Positions 17,508 to 27,096 are shown, counted from the first letter of the stretch. The stretch: DNA of 64,000 nt from Niveispirillum lacus (GCF_002251795.1 NZ_NOXU01000026.1:124001-188000); one strand, 5' to 3'. Notes: a model not told the origin generated them from the letters alone. Numbers and translations are program-made.

Positions 17508-17658
17508 GGCATGTCCCTCCCGGAATTGGGCATTCCTGGCATAGCAAAGCTGGTGCGCCCTGTCGCGGGGTCAATGTGGCGCGTCGTCGGTGGGACGATT
17601 GACGCCCGTTGCTGCCGGTCGCACTCTCCTAAAATCCGGTAGGGGGAGGACAAACGCA

Positions 17659-20073
17659 GTGAAGGAAAAGGAGCTGCGGATCGCGCTGGTCTGTTATGGC
17701 GGGGTCAGTCTTGCCGTCTACATGCACGGCGTGACCAAGGAACTATGGAAACTGGTGCGTGCCAGTCAGGCCCTGCATGCTGGTCGAAACGGTCCGCCGG
17801 CAAGTTTCAAAGAGGCCCATCCCTCAGATAGGCGCTCCTATGACACCGAGTCGGTCTATTTCGACCTGCTTCGCGATCTGTTGCCGGACCTGTCCTTGCG
17901 TGTGCTGATTGATGTGGTCGCTGGGGCCAGTGCCGGCGGGATCAACGGTGTGCTGCTTGCCCGCGCTCTGGCCCATGACCTTGATCTGGAACCACTGACG
18001 TCGCTCTGGTTGGAAAATGCCGATGTTACCCGCCTGCTCACCCCGGACAGCCGTGCCGGAAAATGGTCAAAATGGTTCATGCGTCCTGTCATCTGGGCCC
18101 TGAGCCAGCGGTTGGAACGGCTGACACCTGATCAGGAGGTCCGCGAAAAACTGTCGCTTTTCGTGCGCTCGCGCTGGTTCCGCCCGCCCTTTGACGGCAA
18201 AAGGCTGATGGAATTCCTGCTCGATGCGTCCCATGCCATGGGGGATAGTGGCCAACGGCCACTGGCCAGCCTGTTGCCACGCGGTCTGCCCCTGTCACTG
18301 CATGTGACCGTGACGGATTTTAATGGCTACACGACCCGTATTCCCGCCCATGATCCACCCGAAATTCTGGAGCGGGAGCATCGCCACCGTTTCACCTTCC
18401 GCTATCGTCGGGCGGGTGAAGGCGAGGTAGACAGTGATTTCCGGGACGAGGATGTGCCGGGCCTTGTGTTTGCAGCTCGCGCGTCGGCCTCCTATCCCGG
18501 TGCCTTTCCGCCTGCCCAGGTGCGACAGATGGACCGGTTACTGAATGAACGCGGTGAAAGCTGGGAAGGCCGGGCGCATTTCTTTCAGCGCAACTTTGCC
18601 GAATATCGTCGTCAAGGGGCGGACCCGGAACAGGCCAGCTTCATTGACGGGTCGGTGTTGAACAACAAGCCTTTCGCTGCCGCCCTGTCGGCTATTGCCG
18701 GACAGCCAGCCTACCGCGAGGTCGACCGCCGCATCGTCTATATCGACCCAAAGCCTGCAATACGGGCCGCAGTTGGGGCACGGGCCGATACCCCCGGCTT
18801 CTTCCGTACCATTCGCGGCGCCCTGTCCGATATTCCCCGCAATGAACCAGTACGTGATGAACTGTTGGCCATTGCCGGTCGCAATGCCCGCATTGAACGG
18901 CTACGCGGCCTGTTGGACGCTGCCCGACCCCGTGTGGCCGACCAGGTGCGGCGGGTGCTGGGCGGTCCGCTGCCACCGGCCCCTACCATTGAGCAGATCC
19001 GCCATTGGCGTGACCGTGCCAGTGCGGAGGCGGCAGCGCAGGCCGGGTTCGCCTATGAAGCGTATCTACGTCTGAAAATCGAAGGCGCTCTGGAACATCT
19101 GGCTGGACTGCTGAGCCCTTGCCTGGGCCGGGTCGATTTGGGCGCGCGGCCGGCTTTGCTCAAGGCCTTACAGCAATGGGCGCGGTCGCGCGGCGTCCTG
19201 CCAGACCAGTTGGATCCAGGACCGAATACCGACCAACCGCCCGCTTGGGTACAGTTTCTGCGCGATTTCGATATTGCCTTCCGTTCCCGCAGGCTGCGTT
19301 TTCTGATCCGGGAACTTAACGCCATTTATGCCGTGGTGGGGGAGGGGGACCATGCAGATACCAGACCGCCCGATCTGGATGAAATGAAGGCCACACTCTA
19401 CAGCTCTCTGGAAAGGTTGCCGGGAATGTCTGGGGCCGGCACCAATGCCGACGGGCTGGGTATGTTTAATGCCGGGGAGCGGATCGCCCTGAACAATCTC
19501 ATGCGCGCGGATGGCCCGGTTCCAACCCCTGACACATTGGACCGCGTTCTGGCCCATCTGGCCGCCGCCTGGAAGCTGGAGGAACAATCGTCTGAAATCG
19601 ACGAGATTTTTGCTCTGATGGGGCTGAACTATCTGGGGCCTGCTGCGCGGCGGCAGATATTTGAAGCTTATCTGGGTTTCGCCTATTGGGATGTCCTGAC
19701 CTTTTCGACCAGTGGCTGGGTGGAACTGGACGAATTCCATGCCATTCGTGTGGATCGGATTGCGCCCCCGGATGCAAAGCTGCTGCGTCGTTGCGGGGCG
19801 CCTGCCGACCTGCGCAGCGCCCGGATGAATGCGTTCGGCGGCTTTTTCAGCCGCCATGACCGCGAGCATGATTATCTGCTGGGCCGCCTGCACGCGGCCG
19901 AGCGGGTGATTGATCTGGTGATCGATGCCGGTGGCCTTGACCTGTCAGAAGCCCGCATCAATGGCCTGAAACTGCGGGCGTTCCACGCGGTTCTGGTGGC
20001 CGAGGAACAAAGGCTGGGGGCCGGCAACCGTGCTTTGGCACAGGTCCGCGCCTGGGTCGAGGCGTGCGGATAG
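17659..20073 (+). CDS. Patatin-like phospholipase (long form)
   Basis: An 804-aa protein with an N-terminal patatin lipase domain. The oxyanion loop is in YGGVSLAVYMHG (about residues 12-23), the nucleophile serine is in AGASAGGINGVLLA (Ser about 90) and the catalytic Asp is in DGSVLNNKPFAAAL (about 330). Both catalytic residues are intact. The remaining 450 residues are alpha-helical and resemble the C-terminal region of the long patatin-related proteins of actinobacteria and proteobacteria. The GTG at 17659 has AGGGGGAGGA 8 bases upstream. No secretion signal is seen, so it probably acts in the cytoplasm or on the inner membrane face. Confidence 0.85.
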   Translation: MKEKELRIALVCYGGVSLAVYMHGVTKELWKLVRASQALHAGRNGPPASFKEAHPSDRRSYDTESVYFDLLRDLLPDLSLRVLIDVVAGASAGGINGVLLARALAHDLDLEPLTSLWLENADVTRLLTPDSRAGKWSKWFMRPVIWALSQRLERLTPDQEVREKLSLFVRSRWFRPPFDGKRLMEFLLDASHAMGDSGQRPLASLLPRGLPLSLHVTVTDFNGYTTRIPAHDPPEILEREHRHRFTFRYRRAGEGEVDSDFRDEDVPGLVFAARASASYPGAFPPAQVRQMDRLLNERGESWEGRAHFFQRNFAEYRRQGADPEQASFIDGSVLNNKPFAAALSAIAGQPAYREVDRRIVYIDPKPAIRAAVGARADTPGFFRTIRGALSDIPRNEPVRDELLAIAGRNARIERLRGLLDAARPRVADQVRRVLGGPLPPAPTIEQIRHWRDRASAEAAAQAGFAYEAYLRLKIEGALEHLAGLLSPCLGRVDLGARPALLKALQQWARSRGVLPDQLDPGPNTDQPPAWVQFLRDFDIAFRSRRLRFLIRELNAIYAVVGEGDHADTRPPDLDEMKATLYSSLERLPGMSGAGTNADGLGMFNAGERIALNNLMRADGPVPTPDTLDRVLAHLAAAWKLEEQSSEIDEIFALMGLNYLGPAARRQIFEAYLGFAYWDVLTFSTSGWVELDEFHAIRVDRIAPPDAKLLRRCGAPADLRSARMNAFGGFFSRHDREHDYLLGRLHAAERVIDLVIDAGGLDLSEARINGLKLRAFHAVLVAEEQRLGAGNRALAQVRAWVEACG

Positions 20074-20076
20074 GGG

Positions 20077-20514
20077 TCAGAACGGCCGCACGATTACCAA
20101 AATGACGACACCGATCATCAGCAAGGTCGGCACTTCGTTCATGATGCGGAAATATTTGTGGCTTTTGGTATTCGCATCATTGGCGAACAGTCGGACATGC
20201 TTGGCCAGCATGCCATGCATACCCGACATCAGCAGCACCAAGGTCAACTTGACGTGCAGCCACCCTTGACCCTTCATTATCTCTGGATTCAACGCGATCA
20301 TGGCGATGCCAAAAACCCACGATGCGCCCATGGCAGGGTTCATGATGGCCTTCAACAGGCGGCGTTCCATGACTTTAAAGGTTTCGGATTGAACCGATCC
20401 GCGTTCTGCCGCGCAATGATAGACAAACAGTCGTGGCAGATAGAGCATGCCCGCCATCCAGGCGATGATGCTGATGACGTGCAGAGCCTTGATCCACAGG
20501 TAGTAATTTTCCAC
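20077..20514 (-). CDS. hemJ: HemJ-type protoporphyrinogen IX oxidase
   Basis: A 145-aa membrane protein with four helices that oxidises protoporphyrinogen IX in haem synthesis in bacteria lacking HemG/HemY. ALHVISIIAWMAGMLYLPRL contains the conserved His of the first helix, followed by RLFVYH and by GWLHVKLTLVLLMSGMHG. The GTG at 20514 is chosen because GGAAGGG lies 6 bases upstream and it gives the usual family length; longer forms from 20559 or 20592 add residues without homology. Its stop lies 3 bases from that of the patatin-like gene. Confidence 0.85.
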   Translation of the reverse strand: MENYYLWIKALHVISIIAWMAGMLYLPRLFVYHCAAERGSVQSETFKVMERRLLKAIMNPAMGASWVFGIAMIALNPEIMKGQGWLHVKLTLVLLMSGMHGMLAKHVRLFANDANTKSHKYFRIMNEVPTLLMIGVVILVIVRPF

Positions 20515-20718
20515 AGCCGTCCCTTCCGCGTATTCCTTGCCGGATATCCCGATGGACATTTGCCCTCGGTCACCACCCTGGCTAAATACCATTGCGGCGT
20601 CCGGTCACCAAGCGCCGATGCCAGCGTAGAACAGGGTTGCCCTTGCATACCCTGGTACGCGTGGTAGGTTGCCGGTGACAAAGATACCCGGCCCTGCCAG
20701 ATGGCCCCAGGAACCGAT

Positions 20719-21777
20719 ATGGCCGACACTGCTCTGACCGACGTCTCCGAAGGAGAGGCAGAAGTCATCCAATTCGATGACGCGTCACGTGATTCGCTCC
20801 ATATCCTGCCCATGGCCATGCTGCCATTGCAGACGCCAGGTCTGCGGCGGGCTCGTTTGATCAAGAATGCCCGGCTGGAAACGGTGGTTGAGGTGTTCCA
20901 GGACCGTTCCACCGGGAGTGGCCAGATCAGTCCAGACCATCTCGGTAGTCTTTTTCCCAGCCATTCCAAGTCGTTGCGCGTTGACATGGTGCAGATCAGC
21001 AAGCTGACCCGCATCAATAGCTTTGACGTTTATACCTTGCGCAAGGAACTGCGCCGGGTGGGTATTGCCGTCAACGATGCCAAGGCCCTGCAACTGTCCG
21101 ACAGCAAGCGGGCTGAACTGACCGGGTATATGAAGGATTTCACGCGGCCGCTTCTGCAACAGGTCTATGGCGGTGAACAGCGGCAGATCAGCGATGTGTC
21201 TGACATTCTGGCCATGCTGGCCAATCCGGACCGGGAGGACGCGCTGACCAACCTGCGGCTTTTGTCGGAAAAGCTGAAGGTCAAGCTCAATGAGATTCCC
21301 GACTTCCTGGAGGATTACGGCGACGTGTTCCTGTCGCTGGCTTATTTTCGATCCTGCCTGGATGGCATTGTGCCGGAGGTGCAGCGCTTTTTGAAATGGG
21401 CCATGGAACCCAAGGCGTCTGAACTGATCGCACGTGACCGCAACATCATGAAGATGCTGTCAGATGTGCAGTCAAAACTGACCTCCATCACCACGCTGAT
21501 CACCGGCCGCTTCGAGGCGTTTGACCGCCGCAGCAAGGATTTCTGGAACGATATCAGCGCGGACAGCTTCCGCTCGGTGCGCCGTCAGATTGAGAGCCAC
21601 CATGTCACCATCGGTGGTGTGTTGTGCGGCCTTGCCGTTAAGATGGCCCTGTGGAAGGCCCGGTTCCCGCAGGGCGGGGCCGGGCCCAATAAGCGGGTGG
21701 AGTTTATCCGATCTGAAATTCTGCCAGGCCTGGACCATATCCTGGCGATCGAGAACGCGGCTTCTGGCATCAAGTGA
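20719..21777 (+). CDS. Conserved-looking hypothetical protein
   Basis: I do not recognise this 352-aa protein. It is cytoplasmic in appearance (no signal or membrane helix), charged and mostly alpha-helical. An N-terminal acidic region (residues 1-30) is followed by a helical body with Leu-Arg-Lys-rich stretches (SKLTRINSFDVYTLRKELRR) and a likely coiled region around MLSDVQSKLTSITTLI. The ATG at 20719 has AGGA 7 bases upstream. Third-position GC and coding style match the neighbours, so it is a real gene. It lies between hemJ (divergent) and the iron permease (same strand, 94 bases downstream). Confidence 0.65.
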   Translation: MADTALTDVSEGEAEVIQFDDASRDSLHILPMAMLPLQTPGLRRARLIKNARLETVVEVFQDRSTGSGQISPDHLGSLFPSHSKSLRVDMVQISKLTRINSFDVYTLRKELRRVGIAVNDAKALQLSDSKRAELTGYMKDFTRPLLQQVYGGEQRQISDVSDILAMLANPDREDALTNLRLLSEKLKVKLNEIPDFLEDYGDVFLSLAYFRSCLDGIVPEVQRFLKWAMEPKASELIARDRNIMKMLSDVQSKLTSITTLITGRFEAFDRRSKDFWNDISADSFRSVRRQIESHHVTIGGVLCGLAVKMALWKARFPQGGAGPNKRVEFIRSEILPGLDHILAIENAASGIK

Positions 21778-21871
21778 CAGGTTCCAGTGTTCGCCGTCCA
21801 TACCGCGTCGGAAGGGCGCACCTGCGGTCATGACCATTGCGAGCGGTTCGCAGGGGTGGGACAACAGTGAT

Positions 21872-23578
21872 ATGAGTCACCAAGCCTTTCCCCCCACACT
21901 GTCCCCCGTCGCTGCCCCGGTTTCGCTGTCAACCTGGCGCTCCAGGCTGCCCAGCGGGTGGACCCTGGCGGTTCTGGCCATTGCTTTGGCAGTGGCACTG
22001 CCTGTCCTGATCGTGGGCAGCCGCGTGTTCGTCTCCTCCCATGGGGTGTGGTCCCATCTGACAGAGACGGTGCTCTGGACCTATATCCGCAACACCCTGA
22101 TGCTGGCCGGCGGGGTGGCGGTAGGTGTGTCGATCATTGGTGTGGGCACTGCCTGGCTGGTCACCATGTGCCGGTTTCCCGGACAGCGCTGGCTGGAATG
22201 GGCGCTGCTGCTGCCCATGGCGGTACCGGCCTATGTCATGGCCTATGTCTACACCGACCTGTTGCAGTTCGTGGGGCCGGTGCAGACCGCGCTGCGGGAG
22301 GTGTTTGGCTGGCGACGGGCCGATTACTGGTTCCCGGACATACGGTCGCTGGGCGGTGCCATCGCCGTTCTGTCTTTTGTACTTTATCCCTATGTCTATC
22401 TGCTGGCCCGTGCTGCCTTTCTGGAACAGTCGGTCTGTGTGCTGGAGGTGGCGCGCACGCTGGGTGCTGGGGCTTGGCGCAGTTTTGCGAGGGTGGCTTT
22501 GCCTCTGGCCCGTCCAGCGATTGCCGCCGGTCTGGCCTTGTCGATGATGGAGGTGCTGGCCGATTTCGGGACGGTGCAGTATTTCGCTGTCGATACGTTC
22601 ACCACAGGCATCTACCGCACGTGGTTTGCCATGGGCGAACCCGTTGCGGCGGCGCAATTGGCGTCAGTGCTGATGCTATTTGTCATGGCCCTGGTGGTGA
22701 TGGAAAGGACCAGCCGCGGCCGTGCGCGCTACTTCCATTCCACCGGGCGCTACCGCATGCTGCCCTCATACACCTTGCGGGGTGTCAGGGCCGGTGCAGC
22801 GCTTGTGGCTTGCCTGACACCGCTTTTGCTGGGTTTTGTCGTGCCCGTTCTGATCCTGGCCCAGATGGCCGTGCGGGAGGGGGACAGTCTTTTTGCAACC
22901 AGTTTCCGCCAATTGGCTGGCAATTCCTTTATCCTGGCCGGCATCACCTCGGTCCTGGCTGTCGCGCTGGCGGCGTTAGTGGCTTATGGGCTGCGCCTGC
23001 GCCCCACGCCCGTGCTGCGGGGGGCGGCACGGGTGGCCGCTATGGGATATGCTGTGCCCGGCAGTGTCATCGCGGTGGGTATCCTGATCCCCGCCGCCCA
23101 TGTCGACAACGCCGTCGACGGGTTCATGCGGGCGACTTTTGGCGTTTCAACTGGTCTGGTTCTGTCCGGGACCATCGTCGCAATCGTCTATGCCTACCTG
23201 GTGCGGTTCCTGGCTGTGTCCTTCAATACGGTGGAAGCCAGCCTGTCCAAGATCCGCCCCACCATGGATCAGGCTGCCCGCATCCTGGGCCAGACGCCTG
23301 GCAAGACCTTGCTGAAGGTCCATACACCCATCATGCGGGGCAGCCTTTTGACGGCGGCGTTGCTGGTCTTTGTTGATGTCATGAAGGAACTGCCGGCTAC
23401 CATGATCGTGCGGCCGTTCAACTTCGATACGCTGGCTGTGCGCGTCTACACCCTGGCCAGTGACGAACGGCTGGCAGAGGCCAGCACCCCGGCGCTGGCC
23501 ATTGTGGCGGTTGGCATCATCCCCGTCATCCTGCTGTCCCGCGCCATCGCCAAGAGCCGACCAGGGAGTGATGCTTGA
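21872..23578 (+). CDS. FbpB-type iron(III) ABC transporter permease
   Basis: A 568-aa fused permease with two copies of the six-helix binding-protein-dependent transport domain. Each half has an EAA loop that docks with the ATPase: EVARTLGAGAWRSFARVALP (about residues 192-211) and DQAARILGQTPGKTLLKV (about 467-484). This arrangement is typical of FbpB/SfuB/AfuB iron permeases. The matching binding protein and ATPase are not in the window. A perfect bidirectional terminator follows the stop at 23581-23615. Confidence 0.87.
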   Translation: MSHQAFPPTLSPVAAPVSLSTWRSRLPSGWTLAVLAIALAVALPVLIVGSRVFVSSHGVWSHLTETVLWTYIRNTLMLAGGVAVGVSIIGVGTAWLVTMCRFPGQRWLEWALLLPMAVPAYVMAYVYTDLLQFVGPVQTALREVFGWRRADYWFPDIRSLGGAIAVLSFVLYPYVYLLARAAFLEQSVCVLEVARTLGAGAWRSFARVALPLARPAIAAGLALSMMEVLADFGTVQYFAVDTFTTGIYRTWFAMGEPVAAAQLASVLMLFVMALVVMERTSRGRARYFHSTGRYRMLPSYTLRGVRAGAALVACLTPLLLGFVVPVLILAQMAVREGDSLFATSFRQLAGNSFILAGITSVLAVALAALVAYGLRLRPTPVLRGAARVAAMGYAVPGSVIAVGILIPAAHVDNAVDGFMRATFGVSTGLVLSGTIVAIVYAYLVRFLAVSFNTVEASLSKIRPTMDQAARILGQTPGKTLLKVHTPIMRGSLLTAALLVFVDVMKELPATMIVRPFNFDTLAVRVYTLASDERLAEASTPALAIVAVGIIPVILLSRAIAKSRPGSDA

Positions 23579-23580
23579 AG

Positions 23581-23615
23581 CAAACAACCCCACCGCGGGG
23601 CGGTGGGGTTGTTTG
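23581..23615. terminator. Bidirectional intrinsic terminator
   Basis: CAAACAACCCCACCGC and GCGGTGGGGTTGTTTG pair perfectly around a small loop, giving A- and T-rich stem ends on either strand. It lies between the convergent iron permease and flavin oxidoreductase genes and can serve both. Confidence 0.9.
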
Positions 23616-23628
23616 TGCGGGCAGGTGC

Positions 23629-25026
23629 TTACTTGCCGGTCAGAATACGATCCACCAGTTCCTTGACTGTTGGCACGAAGCCGTTGGCGTACCAGGGGTC
23701 CTGGGCAAACCGATACGCATTATGGCCAGCGAACATAAGCTGATGCTCACAATCATCCGAATGGCTGATGTTCTGCAACGTTTTCTGAATACAGAAGGAA
23801 CGCGGGTCGGCGCGGCGGCCCGTCGTCCCTTCCGCATTCTGTGACCAGTTGGAAAAAGCACAGGCTGACAGGCAGCCCATACAGTCCACCTGATCTTTCA
23901 GGATGGCGCGGGCGCTGTCTGGCGTTACAAAAACCAGCGTCGTGTCCGGGGTTTTCAGCGCCTGGGTGAAACCGGCTGCCACCCAGCCTTCGGCGTGCGC
24001 CTTGTCGGCGGCGGTCAGATAGACGGGTCGGCCGCGCGGGCCAACCGCGAATTCTTCCGTGAGGTCACCCACTGGTTCCGTCGCGAACGCCACCTGCCGT
24101 TCGGACCGCAAACGCAGATCCTCCAGGAAGGGATTACGCACAGCGGACGAATAGAAGCCCGTCGGCGAGAATTTGTTCAGATAGACATCGCCCGGCTTCA
24201 AGGTGAGCAGCTTCTGCTTCCAGGCATCCGAAATCGGACTTTCCTTGGTCAGCAGCGGGCGCGTACCGAACTGGAAGGCGACCGGACCAATCTCCGGATT
24301 GTCCAGCCAATGATCCCATTCTTCCAGCCACCAGACGCCGCCAGCCATGACGATGGGGGTTTCGGTCAGACCGAAACTATTCATCATTTGACGCAGCGCT
24401 GCGACACGGGGATAGGGGTCTTCTGGCTTCTGCGGGTCTTCGCTGTTTGACAGACCATTATGGCCGCCCGCCAGCCAGGGGTCTTCATAGACGACACCGC
24501 CCAGATTGCTGGGGAACTTGTTGTAGGCGCGCAGCCAGAGGGCGCGGAAGGCACGGGCCGAACTTACAATGGGGTAATAATGCACGCCATGGCGCACGGC
24601 GATTTCTGCCACGCGATAGGGCATGCCCGCCCCGCAGGTCACGCCATGGACCAAGCCCTTGGCCCCTTCCAGAATACCTTCCAGAATCTCCTCGGCCCCG
24701 CCCATTTCCCACAGCACATTGACATGCAGGCGGCCATTGCCGTTCGACATTTCATGGGCAATGCGGGCCTGAGTGATCCCGCCCTTGATGCCATAGGCAA
24801 TGAGTTCATGGTGGCGTTCGCGGCGGGTGCGGGTGTGGTACACCTGTTCGATTGGGTTACCATGCTCGTCATAGCTGTCGGCATTCACGCCAGAGAAGGT
24901 GCCAATACCGCCTGCGGCGGCCCACGCTCCCGCACTTTGTCCGTTCGACACGGCGATGCCTTTTCCACCTTCGACCAGAGGCAGCACTTCCTTGCCGGAC
25001 ATGAACAGGGGCTTCAACGCCTTCAC
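23629..25026 (-). CDS. Nitronate monooxygenase-like flavin oxidoreductase with C-terminal cysteine cluster
   Basis: A 465-aa FMN-dependent TIM-barrel protein of the 2-nitropropane dioxygenase class. The barrel core appears as EGGKGIAVSNGQSAGAWAAA at the start, HGVTCGAGMPYRVAE around 110 and IVMAGGVWWLEEW around 225. Unusually for the family it ends with DCMGCLSACAFSNW and a later FCIQKTL, four cysteines that could hold an Fe-S cluster or a disulfide-type site. The GTG at 25026 has GGAGGAA 5 bases upstream; the frame extends to 25146 without homology. Substrate unknown. Confidence 0.75.
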   Translation of the reverse strand: MKALKPLFMSGKEVLPLVEGGKGIAVSNGQSAGAWAAAGGIGTFSGVNADSYDEHGNPIEQVYHTRTRRERHHELIAYGIKGGITQARIAHEMSNGNGRLHVNVLWEMGGAEEILEGILEGAKGLVHGVTCGAGMPYRVAEIAVRHGVHYYPIVSSARAFRALWLRAYNKFPSNLGGVVYEDPWLAGGHNGLSNSEDPQKPEDPYPRVAALRQMMNSFGLTETPIVMAGGVWWLEEWDHWLDNPEIGPVAFQFGTRPLLTKESPISDAWKQKLLTLKPGDVYLNKFSPTGFYSSAVRNPFLEDLRLRSERQVAFATEPVGDLTEEFAVGPRGRPVYLTAADKAHAEGWVAAGFTQALKTPDTTLVFVTPDSARAILKDQVDCMGCLSACAFSNWSQNAEGTTGRRADPRSFCIQKTLQNISHSDDCEHQLMFAGHNAYRFAQDPWYANGFVPTVKELVDRILTGK

Positions 25027-25198
25027 CGTACTTCCTCCGAAAGACCAACCGGTACCAACCCCGCCGCCACTTTCGGCGCGGATACATATGCGGTGCATAT
25101 AGGAAAAGATATCGGAGCGAAAGAGGGGGGTGGTTGTTCGGCGCACTTTATGGTGACCTTACGGAAGGGCGGGATTAATCTGGTCGGGAGGAACGGGA

Positions 25199-25624
25199 AT
25201 GGCGGCTACGGGGCACCATGGGCTGGTGACACCCTGCCTGCGTTACAGGGACGCACGCTCTGCCATTGCCTGGCTGGTCCGGGTCCTGGGCTTCACCGAA
25301 CAACTGGTTGTTCCCGGTGAGGGCGACGACATCGCCCATGCGCAGTTGGTGCTGGGCATCGGCATGGTGATGCTGGGCAGTGATCGACAGGACATGTACG
25401 GTTTCCGGGCGCCCCGTCCCGACGGGGCGGGTGCCGCGCTGAACTGTTTTGTTATAGATGATCTGGACGACCTGTTTGCCCGTGTCGTTGGGGCAGGCGA
25501 GAGGGCATTGGAAGGGTGCGTTTTGGACACGCCCTATGGTTCCCGCGCCTTCACGGTCCGCGATCCGGAAGGGCATTTGTGGCATTTCGGGACCTATGAT
25601 CCCTGGGCGTCGCCATCGCCCTAG
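25199..25624 (+). CDS. VOC family protein
   Basis: A 141-aa glyoxalase-fold protein. LVTPCLRYRDARSAIAWLVR is the first strand-helix unit and SRAFTVRDPEGHLWHFGTYDP the last strand with its C-terminal ligand-type residues. The middle (DIAHAQLVLGIGMVMLGS) resembles the PhnB-like subgroup. It begins at ATG 25199 after GGGAGGAACGGGA, a strong ribosome site. Substrate unknown. Confidence 0.8.
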   Translation: MAATGHHGLVTPCLRYRDARSAIAWLVRVLGFTEQLVVPGEGDDIAHAQLVLGIGMVMLGSDRQDMYGFRAPRPDGAGAALNCFVIDDLDDLFARVVGAGERALEGCVLDTPYGSRAFTVRDPEGHLWHFGTYDPWASPSP

Positions 25625-25934
25625 GCCCATGCACCAATCAAGCGGCTGTGCCGGTTTTGGTGGAGCAGGGTGAAGAACAAGGGGCAACGCCAAGGGATGG
25701 CGCGCTGGGTTGTTTACCCTTGCCGTCGCATATCACGTCACTGGCTGTTAGGACTGTGCACATCCCTATGCAGAGATGCCTCGCCATGAGTTGTGGGGCC
25801 GATCCGGTGTCGGGTGTGATCTTCCTGACCACACCGCAAGCGCTTGGTACCATGCTGGCCTGACGGCAATGCCATTGTCGCGGCGCTTGTTTCGCGCGAC
25901 CATGCGTCATCCCCCTGGGCAGGAGGACGGTGTC
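25625..25934. other. Gene-free gap before the Tam-like gene
   Basis: These 310 bases contain no convincing ORF. The Tam-like frame is open back to 25776, but that part has no family similarity. Some promoter is expected here; no site is clear. Confidence 0.5.
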
Positions 25935-26699
25935 GTGCAGTGGGATCCAGATCTTTACGAACGTTACCGCCTGTTGCGCGAACGACCAGGTCGCGACCTG
26001 CTGAATGCCATACCCGAAGTTACCGTGCGATCTGCCATTGATCTGGGCTGCGGCACTGGATATCTGACACGGCAACTGGTTAATCGGTTTGCCGGTGCGC
26101 ACATTATCGGTCTGGACAGCGACGACGCCATGCTGGCTAAGGCAGCCGCGGTACCTTCCCGTATTGACTGGCAGCAAGCGGATATCGGCGATTGGTGTCC
26201 GTCGGAACCGGTCGATCTGATTTTTTCCAACGCAGCCCTGCATTGGCTTCCCGATCATACAACGCTGTTCAGGCGCCTTGTTGGCTTCGGGGCGCCGGGC
26301 GGCCTGCTGGCCGTGCAGATGCCGGACAATTTTGCAGCCCCCTCGCACCTTCTCTTAAAGGAACTGACGCAACGTGAACCATGGCGAGACAGTCTGTCAG
26401 GCGCTCTGGATCATAGTGCTGTCCTGGCTGCGGCGGACTATTGGCGGATCTTGCGACCCTACTGTCAGACGGTGGATATCTGGTATGGCGATTACCTTCA
26501 GGTTCTCGAAGGGGATGATCCCGTTCTGGACTGGGTCTCTGCCACCGCCTTGCTGCCGGTGATTGCCCATCTGCCCCCGACGCAGGCAGCAGATTTCACG
26601 CAATCCTATCGTCTGGCCTTGCGTAAAGCCTATCCGAAGGAAAAGGAGGGCAGCACCCTCTTCCCCTTCCGGCGTATTTTCATTCTGGCCCGGATTTAG
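25935..26699 (+). CDS. tam: Trans-aconitate 2-methyltransferase-like SAM methyltransferase
   Basis: A 254-aa class I methyltransferase that matches Tam in length and layout: start QWDPDLYERY, then RPGRDLL, the SAM motif AIDLGCGTGYLTRQL (about residues 33-47), acidic loop IIGLDSDDAML, and FSNAALHWLPDH, the Tam-family motif that follows the SAM site. Tam esterifies trans-aconitate, an inhibitor of aconitase. The GTG at 25935 is preceded by AGGAGG with 8-base spacing and is preferred to upstream ATGs. Confidence 0.8.
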   Translation: MQWDPDLYERYRLLRERPGRDLLNAIPEVTVRSAIDLGCGTGYLTRQLVNRFAGAHIIGLDSDDAMLAKAAAVPSRIDWQQADIGDWCPSEPVDLIFSNAALHWLPDHTTLFRRLVGFGAPGGLLAVQMPDNFAAPSHLLLKELTQREPWRDSLSGALDHSAVLAAADYWRILRPYCQTVDIWYGDYLQVLEGDDPVLDWVSATALLPVIAHLPPTQAADFTQSYRLALRKAYPKEKEGSTLFPFRRIFILARI

Positions 26700-26742
26700 G
26701 ATAGTGGCACTGGGGGCTCTTCAACAGAGACGGGTGTCGGCC

Positions 26743-27096
26743 ATGCCGTTAAATGTGTTGGAAGTGACGATCTTCGCCATGGTCTTGTCGGGGGGCGACC
26801 CATTGGCCTGCACACGGCAGCAGGGAACGGAGGAGATGATCTTGTGCACCAACGGTCAGGTGGCGACCCTGGATGGTGACCGCATCACCTTCAAGAATGA
26901 TATCGCTGTTGTGAAGTTTCCGGATGGGAGCCTGGCCTTCTCCAACGGTATCCGGTCACACTGGGGTAGTGCCGGTTGGGTGCAGTTTTCAAACAAGATT
27001 GCCATTCGCCGGAACCCAGACGGGACCTACAAGACCAATGGTGGCCTGATCTGCCGGGGCTTGAGCCAGGACAAGGCCAACTGCCAGAAGGCGTAG
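26743..27096 (+). CDS. Small hypothetical protein
   Basis: I do not recognise this 117-aa protein. A hydrophobic N-terminus (VLEVTIFAMVLSG) precedes an acidic-to-neutral domain rich in beta-type residues (RITFKNDIAVVKFPDGSLAF, KIAIRRNPDGTY) and three cysteines. It might be exported, but the N-terminal stretch is short and has no clear signal-peptidase site. No strong ribosome site is seen, and the start could be elsewhere. It sits between tam and a nitronate monooxygenase gene on the same strand. Confidence 0.45.
   Translation: MPLNVLEVTIFAMVLSGGDPLACTRQQGTEEMILCTNGQVATLDGDRITFKNDIAVVKFPDGSLAFSNGIRSHWGSAGWVQFSNKIAIRRNPDGTYKTNGGLICRGLSQDKANCQKA

Noticed and set aside
22012-23376. Plus-strand 472-aa alternative frame in the iron permease
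   Set aside because: Out-of-frame Gly/Cys/Arg-rich translation typical of a shifted frame over a membrane protein; no homology.
24460-25320. 286-aa plus-strand frame opposite the flavin oxidoreductase
   Set aside because: Antisense shadow; the minus-strand protein has clear family motifs across the same bases.
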